DNA of 64,000 nt from Johnsonella ignava ATCC 51276 (GCF_000235445.1 NZ_JH378829.1:466806-530805), one strand, 5' to 3'; shown: positions 8,459-18,299, counted from the first letter of the stretch. The notes: generated from the sequence alone by a model not told the origin. Translations and numbers: made by a program.

Positions 8459-10225
8459 TTATTTATTCTCAAGTTTAAATGAGCTTTTAAGACCGACTAT
8501 CCTGTTAAATACAGGATTATGTGCATGTGAATCCTTTGAATCCACACAGAAAAATCCGTTTCTTACAAACTGAAAACTCTCATACGGACTGGCCTCCTTA
8601 AGCAAAGGTTCAACATATGCACCCTTTATTGTTTTAAGAGAGTTAGGATTTAAATTAAGGCTTCCATCCTCCTGTGAATTTTGATCCTCACTGTTTTCAT
8701 TTATAATATTCTCATAAAGTCTGCATTCTACATTTACAGCAGTTGATTTATTTACCCAGTGTATGGTTCCTTTTACTTTTCTTCCTTCAAAACCGCTTCC
8801 GCTCTTTGTTTCAGGATCGTATTGTGCATGAACCACAGTTACATTTCCGTCATCATCTTTTTCAAAGCCTGTACATTTTACAAAATAAGCTCCCATAAGC
8901 CTGACCTCATTTCCTAAAAACAGTCTGAAATACTTTTTAGGCGGATTTTCCATAAAATCATCTCTTTCAATCAAAAGTTCCCCCGAAAATTCAACCTGTC
9001 TGCTTCCAAGCTCCGGGTTCTCAAGATTATTCGGGATTTCAAGCATTTCACTTTTTCCCTCAGGATAATTGTCTATTATAAGTTTTATAGGGTCAAGCAC
9101 TGCCATCATACGTGGTCTTTTCAGTTTAAGATCCTCTCTTATGCAGTATTCAAGCATAGCATAGTCGGACGATGAGTTTGCCTTTGAAACCCCTGACAGC
9201 TCAATAAATCTTTTTATCGACTCAGGTGTATAGCCTCGTCTTCTGAGTGCGGCAATAGAAACAAGCCTGGGGTCATCCCAGCCGTCAACCACACCGTCCT
9301 CAACCAGCTTTTTTATATATCTTTTTCCAGTTATTACATTAGTCAGATAAAGCTTTGCAAATTCTATCTGACGTGGAGGACTTTTATATTCACATTCATT
9401 TACAAACCAGTCATAAAGGGGTCTGTGATCCTCAAATTCAAGAGTACAGAGGCTGTGGGTTATACCCTCTATTGCATCCTCAAGCGGATGTGCAAAATCG
9501 TACATTGGATAAATACAGTATTTATCACCGGTATTATGATGGCTTTTATATGCGACTCTGTAAATCACAGGATCTCTCATGTTTATATTCGGGCTTTTCA
9601 TATCAATTTTTGCCCTGAGTACCCTGCTTCCCTCTGCACATCTGCCCTCTTTCATATCATTAAACAGTCTTAAATTCTCCTCAATACTCCTGTTCCTATA
9701 AGGGCTTTCTTTCCCGGGAGTGGTAAAATCCCCCCTGTATTGTTTTATCTGCTCCGCACTTAGATCACATACAAAAGCTTTACCTTTTTTTATAAGGAGC
9801 TGTGCCTTTTCTATCATCTCATCAAAGTAATCCGAGGCAAAAAACAGCCTGTCTTCATAGTCCGCCCCAAGCCATTTTACATCTTCCTTAATTGACTCTA
9901 CAAATTCCTCTTTTTCTTTTGAAGGATTTGTATCATCAAATCTGAGATTAAATTTCCCTCCATATTTCTGTGCCATCATATAGCTCAGTATAATAGCCTT
10001 GGCATGACCTATATGCAGATATCCGTTCGGCTCAGGTGGAAATCTGGTCTGTACTTTTGTATACCTGCCCTCCTTAAGATCCTTATCTATCTCAAGCTCT
10101 ATAAAGTTTTTAGATATTGTCTCTTTTTTAGTAGTGCCTCCATCTGAATTTTCGTCAATCCGGCTGTCTTTTTTAATATAGTTTTCCTCAACCTGACTGT
10201 CTTTTTTTATACCCTTTTCTTCCAT
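8459..10225 (-). CDS. glnS: Glutaminyl-tRNA synthetase
   Basis: This class I synthetase charges tRNA-Gln with glutamine in the cytosol. The 588-residue product has the HIGH motif in PEPNGYLHIGHAKAI and the GlnRS hallmarks WDDPRLVSIAALRRRGYT and SLCTLEFEDHRPLYDWF. The place of the KMSKS loop (VMSKR in E. coli) reads VITGKRYIKK, a divergent version. The C-terminal anticodon-binding barrels follow (FVRNGFFCVDSKDS near the end). The ATG at 10225 follows a GGAGG site, so I prefer it to a longer frame. A charged N-terminal extension of about 45 residues with a repeated IKKDS unit precedes the catalytic core. GlnRS is patchily distributed in Firmicutes, where many species use GatCAB instead. Confidence 0.95.
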   Translation of the reverse strand: MEEKGIKKDSQVEENYIKKDSRIDENSDGGTTKKETISKNFIELEIDKDLKEGRYTKVQTRFPPEPNGYLHIGHAKAIILSYMMAQKYGGKFNLRFDDTNPSKEKEEFVESIKEDVKWLGADYEDRLFFASDYFDEMIEKAQLLIKKGKAFVCDLSAEQIKQYRGDFTTPGKESPYRNRSIEENLRLFNDMKEGRCAEGSRVLRAKIDMKSPNINMRDPVIYRVAYKSHHNTGDKYCIYPMYDFAHPLEDAIEGITHSLCTLEFEDHRPLYDWFVNECEYKSPPRQIEFAKLYLTNVITGKRYIKKLVEDGVVDGWDDPRLVSIAALRRRGYTPESIKRFIELSGVSKANSSSDYAMLEYCIREDLKLKRPRMMAVLDPIKLIIDNYPEGKSEMLEIPNNLENPELGSRQVEFSGELLIERDDFMENPPKKYFRLFLGNEVRLMGAYFVKCTGFEKDDDGNVTVVHAQYDPETKSGSGFEGRKVKGTIHWVNKSTAVNVECRLYENIINENSEDQNSQEDGSLNLNPNSLKTIKGAYVEPLLKEASPYESFQFVRNGFFCVDSKDSHAHNPVFNRIVGLKSSFKLENK

Positions 10226-10314
10226 ATAATTAGGACCTCCGAATTTTAAATTTAAATCTGGCTTTTTAGACTTGGCTGCCACTAAGTAGTATATCATAAA
10301 AAGACAAATTTTGT

Positions 10315-13300
10315 CTAATTTGACCTGTAAATATATATAGTCTTTTGAGTCTTATTACCTGCAATATCAACCGAACTTATACTTATACTGTTTTGCCCTT
10401 TATTTAAAGGCACTTTTATATCTCTTATAATCTCGGTTGTAACCCCGTCAGCCGCTTTCCTGTATGAAAGCCCGGTTTTATCATCCATACCTATAAGTGA
10501 ATCTCCTCTATAAAGTCTCAGCTTAATCGAATTGTCTCTTGCTCTTATCTTAATTCTGACATTTTCAGAACTCAGTTCTCTGTCATATACCTGATAATCT
10601 ACAAGGGGATTTAATCTGTCATAAAAAAGTCGCCTTACTATTGATGCCGTCTTTTTGCCTGCCGTAATCACCTCAACCCTTATATCTACATTAAAATCCT
10701 CCACATTAATTTCAGTTTCAAACGGATAGCCGTAGCCGTCATACAGCGTTTTCCCCGAACTTCTCAAATTGATTTTTTTCCTGTATAAATCAGAGCCTTT
10801 TATATTTATAATATCACCTATAGTATTTCCGTCATTGTCAACAAGCTTTATATTTACATCTTCAATTACATCATCCTCATTTATATAACCTATAAAACCT
10901 GCAACCTTAAGCTTTCCCTCTCTTACACCTGATGCGTTTAATATATCTAAGAGCCCGGGTGTATTTAAAAATACTGCCGGATATCCCTTTTTTGTATTGT
11001 TTATATCATTTTTTATATCTGACTCATCGGCTTCTATTATTAATAAATCTTCTTTTTCATCCTTTGAGGCATCGCTTGGTGTGGCATAGCTGTTTTTATT
11101 GTTTTTTGCACCTGCGTCTTTAGTATATCCCGAATGATTCTTATTTCCGGCATTTGACGGGGTCGCAGGAGGTTTTTCAGCTCCATTTTCCTGCCTGTTT
11201 TCAGGATTATTATTTTTATTTTCTCCATTATCTTTCCCCGATTCATCCTCATTTCCCGTTTCCTTTAAATCAGGCATACTGCCGCTTTTAAAAGCGGTAG
11301 CTATATCATAGCCGGCATCCATCTGCTCAATTGTAAACTCTACCGAATTATCATCACTGTTATATCTGAACTTGTATTTCTTTATATTTTTCATATCGGG
11401 CCTGTCATCTTTTATAATATCATACATTACATTATTGCTCTTTAATGAAAGCCTGCTTAAATGTGATTTATTATCCGGAAGTACAATTTTTATAACCGCC
11501 TTTTCCTCATTAGTAGTATAGGTATCTCTGTCCACAAGATGATTTCCGTTTATATATACATTTGCTTTGTAATTTTCTATATAATCAAAGAAATTTACAA
11601 AACGAAGTATATTATATTCCTTTACGGCACCTGTATCCGTTATAATGCCGTTTTCATTTGACAGATAATCCTGTGCCGAAATTAAAAGTTTTGCACTGTC
11701 TACAAAATACGGGCAATGTATCTCTATCTCACTGTTTCTGAAGTTATTTGAATAAACATATATCTCACCTCTTTTATCCGGAGAATCGGGTACCTGACTT
11801 TCAGGTATAAAAAGTTTTCCATCCTCAACCTTTATAAGCTGTTTATTATCTTTTACAGGCTCATCGGTAAATATTATCGCAAATGCTCTGCCATACCTTG
11901 GCATAAGCTGCCCGTTATCACCTTTTAAATATCTTACCGACTGAAGATATATCTTTTCAATTCCTATGCCTTTATCATAAACTTTAAAACTTACATCTTT
12001 CATACCCTCGGTATTACCTTGGGTTCCGGTTATATTTATATTGTTCACAACGGGTTTTGAGGTATCTATCCTTATCGGATAACGATAGATCTGCTCACCG
12101 TCGCCGCCTATTCCGTTATTGTTAAGTTTTGCCTTTATCTGGTATATATAGTTTATATCATCTGATGCAGGCATTCCGTTTATCTTCCCATCCCAGTATG
12201 AATCAGGCATCTTTATAAAACTGCTGTTTACATTCAGCCTGTTCAATTTTCTGACTGACTTTGACATTCCGAGCACTCTTAATGTTTCATTAGTATCTTC
12301 GTTAATGATTGAATATTCTATATCTTCCATATTTCTTAAAGGTGCAATCCTTACTCCGGCTTCAGGATAATATACACTGCCCGGTGAAAAATAAAGTATA
12401 CCCTTGTACACCGGAAGTTTAAGCATCATCTTAGTCCCGAACATGGATGAGGGTGTGTCAGCTTTTTGACCCACATTAAACTGTACCTGCCTTTTATCCT
12501 GACCCTTTTCAGGAAGCTGAAAAGCATCTATTGCTTTCTGCTGTGCCCAGTCTCCGTAAAATCCTAAAAACGGAATACTGAGGTTTGAAATACCGTCACT
12601 ATCTTCAAGCGTTATAAAACCCTCTATAAAATTATTTTCTTCAAGCTCCTGTGCATCCGAATAATCCATAACAAATTCCTCATCAAGTGTTGAATGTGCA
12701 TCTACCGTAATTTTTTTGCGCACCTGTGATTGTTTAGACTTGATAAGGGCGGAAGTTTGTGTCCTGTATCCATCTTCTACAGGTTCATACAACGCTTCTG
12801 AAGATATAGTATAGGTTTTTGCTGCATCGCCAAAGTTTTCAAGTGTAAGTCTTGCACTGAACTGCTTGCTGTGAATTTCCCTAAGTTCAAGCTTTCCGTC
12901 GGCATTATCATCATTTGTCCCCCTTACTCTCACAACAACCTTTGTCTTTAAAGCATTTTCAATATTTAATACACCGCTACCCTGCTGCCTTACAAAATAA
13001 GGTACATCATCTACCAAATCATACTCCTTTAACGGTACGGCGGTATTCATAAGGAGAAGCTTTACAAATTCACTGCTGCCGTATTCATCATTTGTCGCTA
13101 TATTATTCTGCTTAATATACTGCTTAACTATGGCGGCAGCTCCGGCAACCTGTGGTGATGCCATTGAAGTACCTGACATATTTTTATATTTCTGATCTTC
13201 GGTTGTCGAATAGATACTTCCTCCCGGAGCCGTTATTTCAGGCTTAATACGAAGATCGGGTGTCGGTCCCCATGATGAAAAACTTGAAAGAGTTCCTGAA

Positions 13301-15264
13301 TTTATATTTTCCACGGACTGTGTTTTTGTATATACATCTATTTTAAGGTCGTTATTTTTATCGTAAGCCTTTTTTATTTTATCATAGGTACTTCTTTTTA
13401 TCCTTAAAACAGTAATTTTTTTTGCTTCATCAGGTAAAGACGGTACGCCTGTCAGCTGTTCTCCCGTATTTTTATTATTATATAAAATAATACCTGCCGG
13501 ATTATATTTTACTATATTTTTTAATTTATCACTAAATGAACTGTCAAGGTTTCTATCAAGTTCAAGCATAGCAAATTTACCTTTTATATTATCAGCCGTT
13601 TTATCCGGATCCAACTGTGCATCTGTAAAATTTTTAAGATCATATATATTTTTACTTATAATTTCAGGTGCATTTTCTCCTTTGTGCAAATCGACCGTCT
13701 CGCTTAAATGTGCCTGATATTCATCTTTAAACTTAATTATATTTAATTGCTTTTTGCTGTTTTCCATTGAAGCAACCGCTATTGAAGCCTCATCAAGTGC
13801 AGGACTTGCAACTACCGCCGTATCATAATTTTGTTTAAGCGGTTTTATATTATAAGGATTTCCCGCAGTGATTGTTCCATCATTGCCGGCTGATATTGAA
13901 ATCACTATCCCTGCCTTTCTTGCCTTATTTATAACCTCACTCTCCGGATAATCCCTGCCTTCGATAGAAAAACCTGCAGCAGAACCAAGACTTAAATTTA
14001 CCACATCCGCCTTAAGAGCTATGGCATCATCAAGTGCTTTAAGCCATATATCTGTAAACGTGGAGGGGTATTTAATGTCATCTGAAAATACCTTAAGGGC
14101 AAGTATCTGTGCATTAGGTGCTACACCATATATATTTTCTTCTTTATCATTTGCCCCCGCTATACCTGATACATGCATTCCATGCATAATTCCGTAGCTG
14201 TCAAAAAGATTTTTATTATAATCATAATAATTATATCCATAAGGTATTTTATCTGAATAATACGAACCCTTAAGCCTGTTCTGCCTTATAGCCGTCTCTA
14301 TACTCTCCTTTGAATATGCAGCTTTTTGCGGATCATCAAGCCTAAATGCCTTATGTGTATAGTCTATGCCTGAATCTATAACGGCAATTACAGTACCCTC
14401 ACCTTTATAACCCAGTGTATTCCACGCATAGGATGAACCTATTATTTTATTTGAAGATTTCAAATGCGGTCTTTGAAATTCCTGTGATACATAAACATTT
14501 TTAACTCCGGGAAGATTTTCAATTTTTTGAATTTCACCCGATTTTTCAGAGCTTATATCAATTGTAAATCCGTTAAATATGGTATCATAATGTCTGCTCT
14601 GTGAGGTATCCGCTTCTATCCCGCTATCTTTTATCTCGGATAAAAGAAGATCCTGATCTATTTTCAGTTCTTCTTTTTTATCATCTATAAACGCTTCTCC
14701 AAGCTGTGAATATTCGATATCACGGTTTATTGCCTCCTCTATAATAGAATCCTTTTCAAGTTCAACTATAAGCCTGATATTTTTTTCCTGTGTTGTTGCA
14801 GATTTTACATCATCAGTATATTCACTTTTATCTTTTATATTCTGTGAATATAACCCTCCGGCTTCTTGACTCTGCCCGGATTCAGTTTCATTTTTTATAT
14901 TATACTTATATTCAGCTTCATCATCTATGCCATGTGATGTATGGTCGATTACATTTTTCATGCCCTGTGATGTATATCCGATTTCGTTTTTTATTTCCTG
15001 TGATGTATGTCCGATTTCATTTTTTAATTCCTGTGCATAAATTTTTGGTGCCGTAAATGATGAAAACAGCAATGTAGCTGATAATAAATACGCTATTTTT
15101 TTATTATCTAATTTAAATGTTCTATATACTACATTATAATTAAGCCTTGTTTTTTTATTTGGATTTGCTGTGGGATTTACAATATTTTCCTCAGTATTTA
15201 TTTCATTATTTTCCGTATGTTTTTTATTTTTCTCACATATATAAGAGCTATATATATTATCCAT
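10315..15264 (-). CDS. Large secreted subtilisin-like serine protease (S8, lactocepin-like)
   Basis: This is a cell-envelope or secreted protease of 1649 residues. A hydrophobic signal segment lies unusually deep, at about residues 56-78 (AYLLSATLLFSSFTAPKIYA). The S8 triad is visible: Asp in VIAVIDSGIDYTHK (about 295), His in MHGMHVSGIAG (about 361) and Ser in MSGTSMASPQVAG (about 700), with oxyanion region ISISAGNDGT. A protease-associated insert lies between His and Ser. Fn3/Ig-like beta domains follow, then a Pro/Asn/Glu-rich linker around residues 1330-1410. No LPXTG motif ends the protein, so sortase anchoring is unlikely. Three 11-residue repeats follow the signal segment. No nearby in-frame start would shorten the N-terminus. 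Confidence 0.92.
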   Translation of the reverse strand: MDNIYSSYICEKNKKHTENNEINTEENIVNPTANPNKKTRLNYNVVYRTFKLDNKKIAYLLSATLLFSSFTAPKIYAQELKNEIGHTSQEIKNEIGYTSQGMKNVIDHTSHGIDDEAEYKYNIKNETESGQSQEAGGLYSQNIKDKSEYTDDVKSATTQEKNIRLIVELEKDSIIEEAINRDIEYSQLGEAFIDDKKEELKIDQDLLLSEIKDSGIEADTSQSRHYDTIFNGFTIDISSEKSGEIQKIENLPGVKNVYVSQEFQRPHLKSSNKIIGSSYAWNTLGYKGEGTVIAVIDSGIDYTHKAFRLDDPQKAAYSKESIETAIRQNRLKGSYYSDKIPYGYNYYDYNKNLFDSYGIMHGMHVSGIAGANDKEENIYGVAPNAQILALKVFSDDIKYPSTFTDIWLKALDDAIALKADVVNLSLGSAAGFSIEGRDYPESEVINKARKAGIVISISAGNDGTITAGNPYNIKPLKQNYDTAVVASPALDEASIAVASMENSKKQLNIIKFKDEYQAHLSETVDLHKGENAPEIISKNIYDLKNFTDAQLDPDKTADNIKGKFAMLELDRNLDSSFSDKLKNIVKYNPAGIILYNNKNTGEQLTGVPSLPDEAKKITVLRIKRSTYDKIKKAYDKNNDLKIDVYTKTQSVENINSGTLSSFSSWGPTPDLRIKPEITAPGGSIYSTTEDQKYKNMSGTSMASPQVAGAAAIVKQYIKQNNIATNDEYGSSEFVKLLLMNTAVPLKEYDLVDDVPYFVRQQGSGVLNIENALKTKVVVRVRGTNDDNADGKLELREIHSKQFSARLTLENFGDAAKTYTISSEALYEPVEDGYRTQTSALIKSKQSQVRKKITVDAHSTLDEEFVMDYSDAQELEENNFIEGFITLEDSDGISNLSIPFLGFYGDWAQQKAIDAFQLPEKGQDKRQVQFNVGQKADTPSSMFGTKMMLKLPVYKGILYFSPGSVYYPEAGVRIAPLRNMEDIEYSIINEDTNETLRVLGMSKSVRKLNRLNVNSSFIKMPDSYWDGKINGMPASDDINYIYQIKAKLNNNGIGGDGEQIYRYPIRIDTSKPVVNNINITGTQGNTEGMKDVSFKVYDKGIGIEKIYLQSVRYLKGDNGQLMPRYGRAFAIIFTDEPVKDNKQLIKVEDGKLFIPESQVPDSPDKRGEIYVYSNNFRNSEIEIHCPYFVDSAKLLISAQDYLSNENGIITDTGAVKEYNILRFVNFFDYIENYKANVYINGNHLVDRDTYTTNEEKAVIKIVLPDNKSHLSRLSLKSNNVMYDIIKDDRPDMKNIKKYKFRYNSDDNSVEFTIEQMDAGYDIATAFKSGSMPDLKETGNEDESGKDNGENKNNNPENRQENGAEKPPATPSNAGNKNHSGYTKDAGAKNNKNSYATPSDASKDEKEDLLIIEADESDIKNDINNTKKGYPAVFLNTPGLLDILNASGVREGKLKVAGFIGYINEDDVIEDVNIKLVDNDGNTIGDIINIKGSDLYRKKINLRSSGKTLYDGYGYPFETEINVEDFNVDIRVEVITAGKKTASIVRRLFYDRLNPLVDYQVYDRELSSENVRIKIRARDNSIKLRLYRGDSLIGMDDKTGLSYRKAADGVTTEIIRDIKVPLNKGQNSISISSVDIAGNKTQKTIYIYRSN
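14925..15024 (-). repeat. Three 33-bp repeats in the subtilase N-terminus
   Basis: The coding sequence just after the signal segment contains three successive 11-residue units, KNEIGHTSQEI, KNEIGYTSQGM and KNVIDHTSHGI. They are likely an expansion by slippage, and lie in what would be the propeptide. Confidence 0.8.
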
Positions 15265-15362
15265 ATTATTTAAATAAACCTCTTTATATTTTAATATAGT
15301 GCTTTATATTTTATATCATTATATATCACCCGCATTTTAAAAATATAATCCGCTTTGTTTTG

Positions 15363-15430
15363 TTTTATAATTATTTTATTTTATAATTATCTTGTTTTAT
15401 AAATCATTTCACTATAAATCATTTCACTAT
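15363..15430. repeat. AT-rich tandem repeats between the two surface-protein genes
   Basis: Two perfect adjacent 15-bp copies of AAATCATTTCACTAT (15401-15415 and 15416-15430) follow two approximate copies of TTTTATAATTAT. They lie between the stop of the SLH-like gene and the subtilase start, and are non-coding. Confidence 0.8.
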
Positions 15431-15438
15431 AGATTATT

Positions 15439-17124
15439 TTATTCTATAATTACTTTCACTATAAATTTTACCTTGCCATAGTTTTTATCATTTATAATAA
15501 GTTCCTGCTCTGTACAGGCTGCCACTTCATATTCGCCTTTTTTTGAATTGTTAATATCATTAAGACTTTTTCCAAGCCACTTTATCTCAAAAAGGCTGCC
15601 GTTATTTTCGCCTGTGTTTTTTAAACCTATAAGGGCAGTACCGGGAAGCTGCACCGATTCTCCCTGCTTATACCTTAAAGCTGTATCTGCATAAAGCTTA
15701 TCGTTCATTATTACAAAATCTCTTACAGCATCCTTTAAGTCCTCATCAATTTTATCCTTATCATTATCCTTGCCCTTATCCGCTCCCGTATCCGGTTTTT
15801 TAGGTTCTTGCGGATTTTTCGGATTATGAGGATTCTTGGGGTCTTGAGGATTTAAAGGCGGCTGTGGAGTAATATTTCCATCCGTACCCGGATTATGCGG
15901 CTGCGGTACACCCTGACCCGCCTGATTATTGCCCTTGTTATTCTTATTACCATTATTACCATTTTCCGGCGTATCAGGATTTTTTCCGTTTGAACCGGGT
16001 TTTGAGTTTGAACCCGATCCCGAACTTGAATTTGAGCCTGAACCTGAAGCCGGTTTTTGTGAATTTTTTGTAACAAACTTTGTTGACGGTTTATTTTTAG
16101 TAGTATTATCTTTAATTTCAGAGGGTTTATATTCTCCCGGATCAGGTAACGGTGTTAAACTCCCATCCGCACCCAAATCAGAATATTTTATATTTTTGCC
16201 CATGCTTTTTGCAGATTCAAGCTTTGAATTTGATAGTCTTACTTCAAGATTTTCAACTCCTGATGCAATATAAAGCTGCGAAATCTCCGAATCGATAAAT
16301 GTGAGCTTTCCGTTTCCGGCATCTTTATTTACAAGCACTCTTACATTTTTCCTCAGATTTTTTACGGATATATCCTTTGAGTTTATTATTAAAAATCCTT
16401 TTAATAAACCGTCTGCCTTTACATTATCCGTGTTTTTAGAACTATCGGCATTTATAACGCCTGCAATCGCATCTCTTAGTACGGACCTTAATTCACCTTT
16501 TTTAATTACTTCATCATTATTAAAATTTTTATCCTTTGATTCAATTATACCTGCTGCTTCAAAAGCTTTTATATAAGGCTTTATATATCCATTAATTGAA
16601 ACATCATCATTAAATCCGGTAGCCTGATTTACAGGTTCAAGCCCTATATATTTTGCAAATATATAATAAAACTCGCCTTTTTTTAAGGGCTCATTTAAAT
16701 CTTCAAATAAAACCTCATAATTTTTATCGACTGCATTTTTCTGTGTTTCATCAGCCGTATAGGATAGACTTTTCTGTGTATCCGGCACACTGTCAATCAC
16801 TCCGGACCTTTTAAGATCCAAAACCGCCTCATTTATAAACTTATCATCAGCACCTGCATAATTTCCTATATCATACATATCACCGCCCAGCTGCCCTGAT
16901 AATCTCTTAAATAAGATTATAATATCTTTTTTCAGTACATAATCAGAATCATCGGTATATGTTTTTTTCATCTCCTGTAAATTATCTGCTCCTTTATTTC
17001 CCATATTCTCTGTAACTGTCCCTGTATCCGCATTTACATTCATATTTCCTTGAAATATACTGAACATAAAAGCTGATATTACTGCCATCACTGCCGCAGT
17101 CCTTAATCTAAGCTTAAAGCTCAT
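15439..17124 (-). CDS. Secreted protein with SLH-like repeats and a Pro/Gly/Asn-rich region
   Basis: Function is not established. The 561-residue protein has a signal peptide (TAAVMAVISAFMFSIFQG, residues about 8-33). Three segments follow that resemble S-layer-homology domains, the wall-polysaccharide-binding module: KFINEAVLDLKRSGVID, GYIKPYIKAFEAAGIIE and VIKKGELRSVLRDAIAGV. Next comes a short beta-rich part (FIDSEISQLYIASGVENLE). A long Ser/Gly then Asn/Pro/Lys/Asp spacer (about 330-460) leads to a final small beta domain ending VKFIVKVIIE. I chose ATG 17124 because AGGAGG precedes it. It probably displays on the cell wall. Its promoter is clear. SLH assignment is by pattern only. Confidence 0.75.
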   Translation of the reverse strand: MSFKLRLRTAAVMAVISAFMFSIFQGNMNVNADTGTVTENMGNKGADNLQEMKKTYTDDSDYVLKKDIIILFKRLSGQLGGDMYDIGNYAGADDKFINEAVLDLKRSGVIDSVPDTQKSLSYTADETQKNAVDKNYEVLFEDLNEPLKKGEFYYIFAKYIGLEPVNQATGFNDDVSINGYIKPYIKAFEAAGIIESKDKNFNNDEVIKKGELRSVLRDAIAGVINADSSKNTDNVKADGLLKGFLIINSKDISVKNLRKNVRVLVNKDAGNGKLTFIDSEISQLYIASGVENLEVRLSNSKLESAKSMGKNIKYSDLGADGSLTPLPDPGEYKPSEIKDNTTKNKPSTKFVTKNSQKPASGSGSNSSSGSGSNSKPGSNGKNPDTPENGNNGNKNNKGNNQAGQGVPQPHNPGTDGNITPQPPLNPQDPKNPHNPKNPQEPKKPDTGADKGKDNDKDKIDEDLKDAVRDFVIMNDKLYADTALRYKQGESVQLPGTALIGLKNTGENNGSLFEIKWLGKSLNDINNSKKGEYEVAACTEQELIINDKNYGKVKFIVKVIIE

Positions 17125-17177
17125 GTTGACCTCCTGTTTTATTATAGTTTTAAGCAAGCTTTCATAAAGCGTGCTTT

Positions 17178-17206
17178 AGTATAGCAAAAAAAGGTCAATT
17201 TGTAAA
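17178..17206 (-). promoter_or_regulatory. Promoter of the SLH-like gene
   Basis: Minus-strand TTTACA (17201-17206) and TATACT (17178-17183) with a 17-base spacer, about 55 bases before the start codon. Confidence 0.65.
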
Positions 17207-17329
17207 TAATTTGCATTTTTTGACTTTTTATTTTGAACTATGCTTTAATCTTTTAATTACATGACTCTTATGCAATATACAGAATATTTTAAATACCATA
17301 TATATCTATTAAACTAAAAATTTATATTC

Positions 17330-17346
17330 ACATAGATAACTTATGT
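17330..17346. promoter_or_regulatory. Shared palindrome, copy A (ahead of the peptidase E-like gene)
   Basis: ACATAGATAACTTATGT has five-base inverted arms (ACATA/TATGT) and a 7-base centre. It lies 17 bases before the -35 of the plus-strand promoter. The same element recurs before cysK and, in weaker form, after it. Confidence 0.6.
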
Positions 17347-17363
17347 CTGGCATGGGAAAGCAC

Positions 17364-17393
17364 TTGACTGTACGCCTAATGATGTATTATTAT
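17364..17393 (+). promoter_or_regulatory. Promoter of the peptidase E-like gene
   Basis: TTGACT (17364-17369) and TATTAT (17388-17393) with an 18-base spacer, 56 bases before the ATG. An AAGGAG ribosome site follows. The remainder of 17125-17449 shows no gene. Confidence 0.55.
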
Positions 17394-17449
17394 CTTTTGA
17401 TAATAAATATAAGTAATAATTAAAATTTGAAATTAAGGAGTATATCTGT

Positions 17450-18052
17450 ATGAAGTTATTTTTGTGTTCACATTTTTCAAGCGTTGGCAATTTAATCAAA
17501 GAAGAAATTAAAATGAAAAAAGTAGTTTTTATACCAACGGCTTCTATTAATGAAGGTTATACCGGATATGTAGGCTCTGCAAGAAAACTATTTAAAAAAA
17601 TGGGAGCGATTGTTACAGAGATTGATATTTCAAAGGAAGATTTTTCAACGATAAAATCAACTTTTGAAGATACAAATATTATTTATTTTACTGGTGGAAA
17701 TTCATTTTTCTTAATTGACCAATTGCGCAGAACCGGCGTTGATAAATTGTTAAAGGAAGAACTTGAAAAAGGAAAACTTATGATTGGTGAGTCAGCCGGA
17801 GCAATTATATGTGCACCTGATATTTCTTATATTGAAAAAATGGACGAAAAGCCGGAGGGATATTCACAAAGCGATGATGATGGGCTTAACTTAATTGATT
17901 TTTATGTCTTGCCACATTATCTTACTGCACCATTCAAAAAGATTACCGCTACTATTTTAAAAGAATTTCCGGATTTGAAGATATGTCCTATTAACAATCA
18001 CCAGGCTATTACTATTGATGGTAGGACATCAAATATAATTGGAGAGTCATAG
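17450..18052 (+). CDS. Peptidase E-like protein (family S51)
   Basis: This is a 200-residue class I glutamine-amidotransferase-like fold protein related to alpha-aspartyl dipeptidase (PepE, S51), a cytosolic serine dipeptidase. The nucleophile elbow GESAGAI carries the catalytic serine. NIIYFTGGNSFFLIDQL and FYVLPHYLT are the other conserved family patches, the latter with the active-site His. The start follows TTAAGGAG. It stands alone with its own promoter and a strong terminator. Copy A of the palindrome shared with cysK lies upstream, suggesting control by the same regulator and perhaps a role in peptide-derived amino-acid supply. Substrate preference is inferred from the family only. Confidence 0.85.
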   Translation: MKLFLCSHFSSVGNLIKEEIKMKKVVFIPTASINEGYTGYVGSARKLFKKMGAIVTEIDISKEDFSTIKSTFEDTNIIYFTGGNSFFLIDQLRRTGVDKLLKEELEKGKLMIGESAGAIICAPDISYIEKMDEKPEGYSQSDDDGLNLIDFYVLPHYLTAPFKKITATILKEFPDLKICPINNHQAITIDGRTSNIIGES

Positions 18053-18083
18053 CAACAAATAACCCTAAAATGCTATATTTTTT

Positions 18084-18119
18084 AAAGGGGCTGTCATTAA
18101 ATAGACAGCCCCTTTTTTC
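18084..18119 (+). terminator. Strong terminator after the peptidase E-like gene
   Basis: AAAGGGGCTGTC pairs perfectly with GACAGCCCCTTT around an 8-base loop and is followed by a T run. Because an A run precedes it, it could also act on the other strand. Confidence 0.9.
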
Positions 18120-18200
18120 TACCTTCTCCGGCTGAAGCCGCACAGGAAGCTTAAGCTCTGAATAATCTTGCTTTACAAACAGTATATACAGATACTATTT

Positions 18201-18217
18201 ACATAGGCAACTTATGT
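18201..18217. promoter_or_regulatory. Shared palindrome, copy B (abutting the cysK promoter)
   Basis: ACATAGGCAACTTATGT, with the same arms as copy A, ends one base before the -35 hexamer of cysK. That placement fits an operator or activator site for a cysteine or sulfur regulator such as a CymR/Rrf2-type protein. The identity of the regulator is inferred, not shown. Confidence 0.6.
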
Positions 18218-18218
18218 C

Positions 18219-18247
18219 TTGACAAATTATAGTGAATAAAGTAATAT
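18219..18247 (+). promoter_or_regulatory. cysK promoter
   Basis: TTGACA (18219-18224), a 17-base spacer and TAATAT (18242-18247). A GGAGG ribosome site lies six bases before the ATG. Confidence 0.8.
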
Positions 18248-18299
18248 AAACCTATAAAACCTAGTAGTTTACAGGTTTATATTTTAAGGAGGTAAGTTT

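Noticed and set aside
15929..16273. Plus-strand frame of 114 codons rich in Pro/Glu/Phe
   Set aside because: It is the mirror of the Gly/Ser/Asn/Pro low-complexity part of the SLH-like gene.
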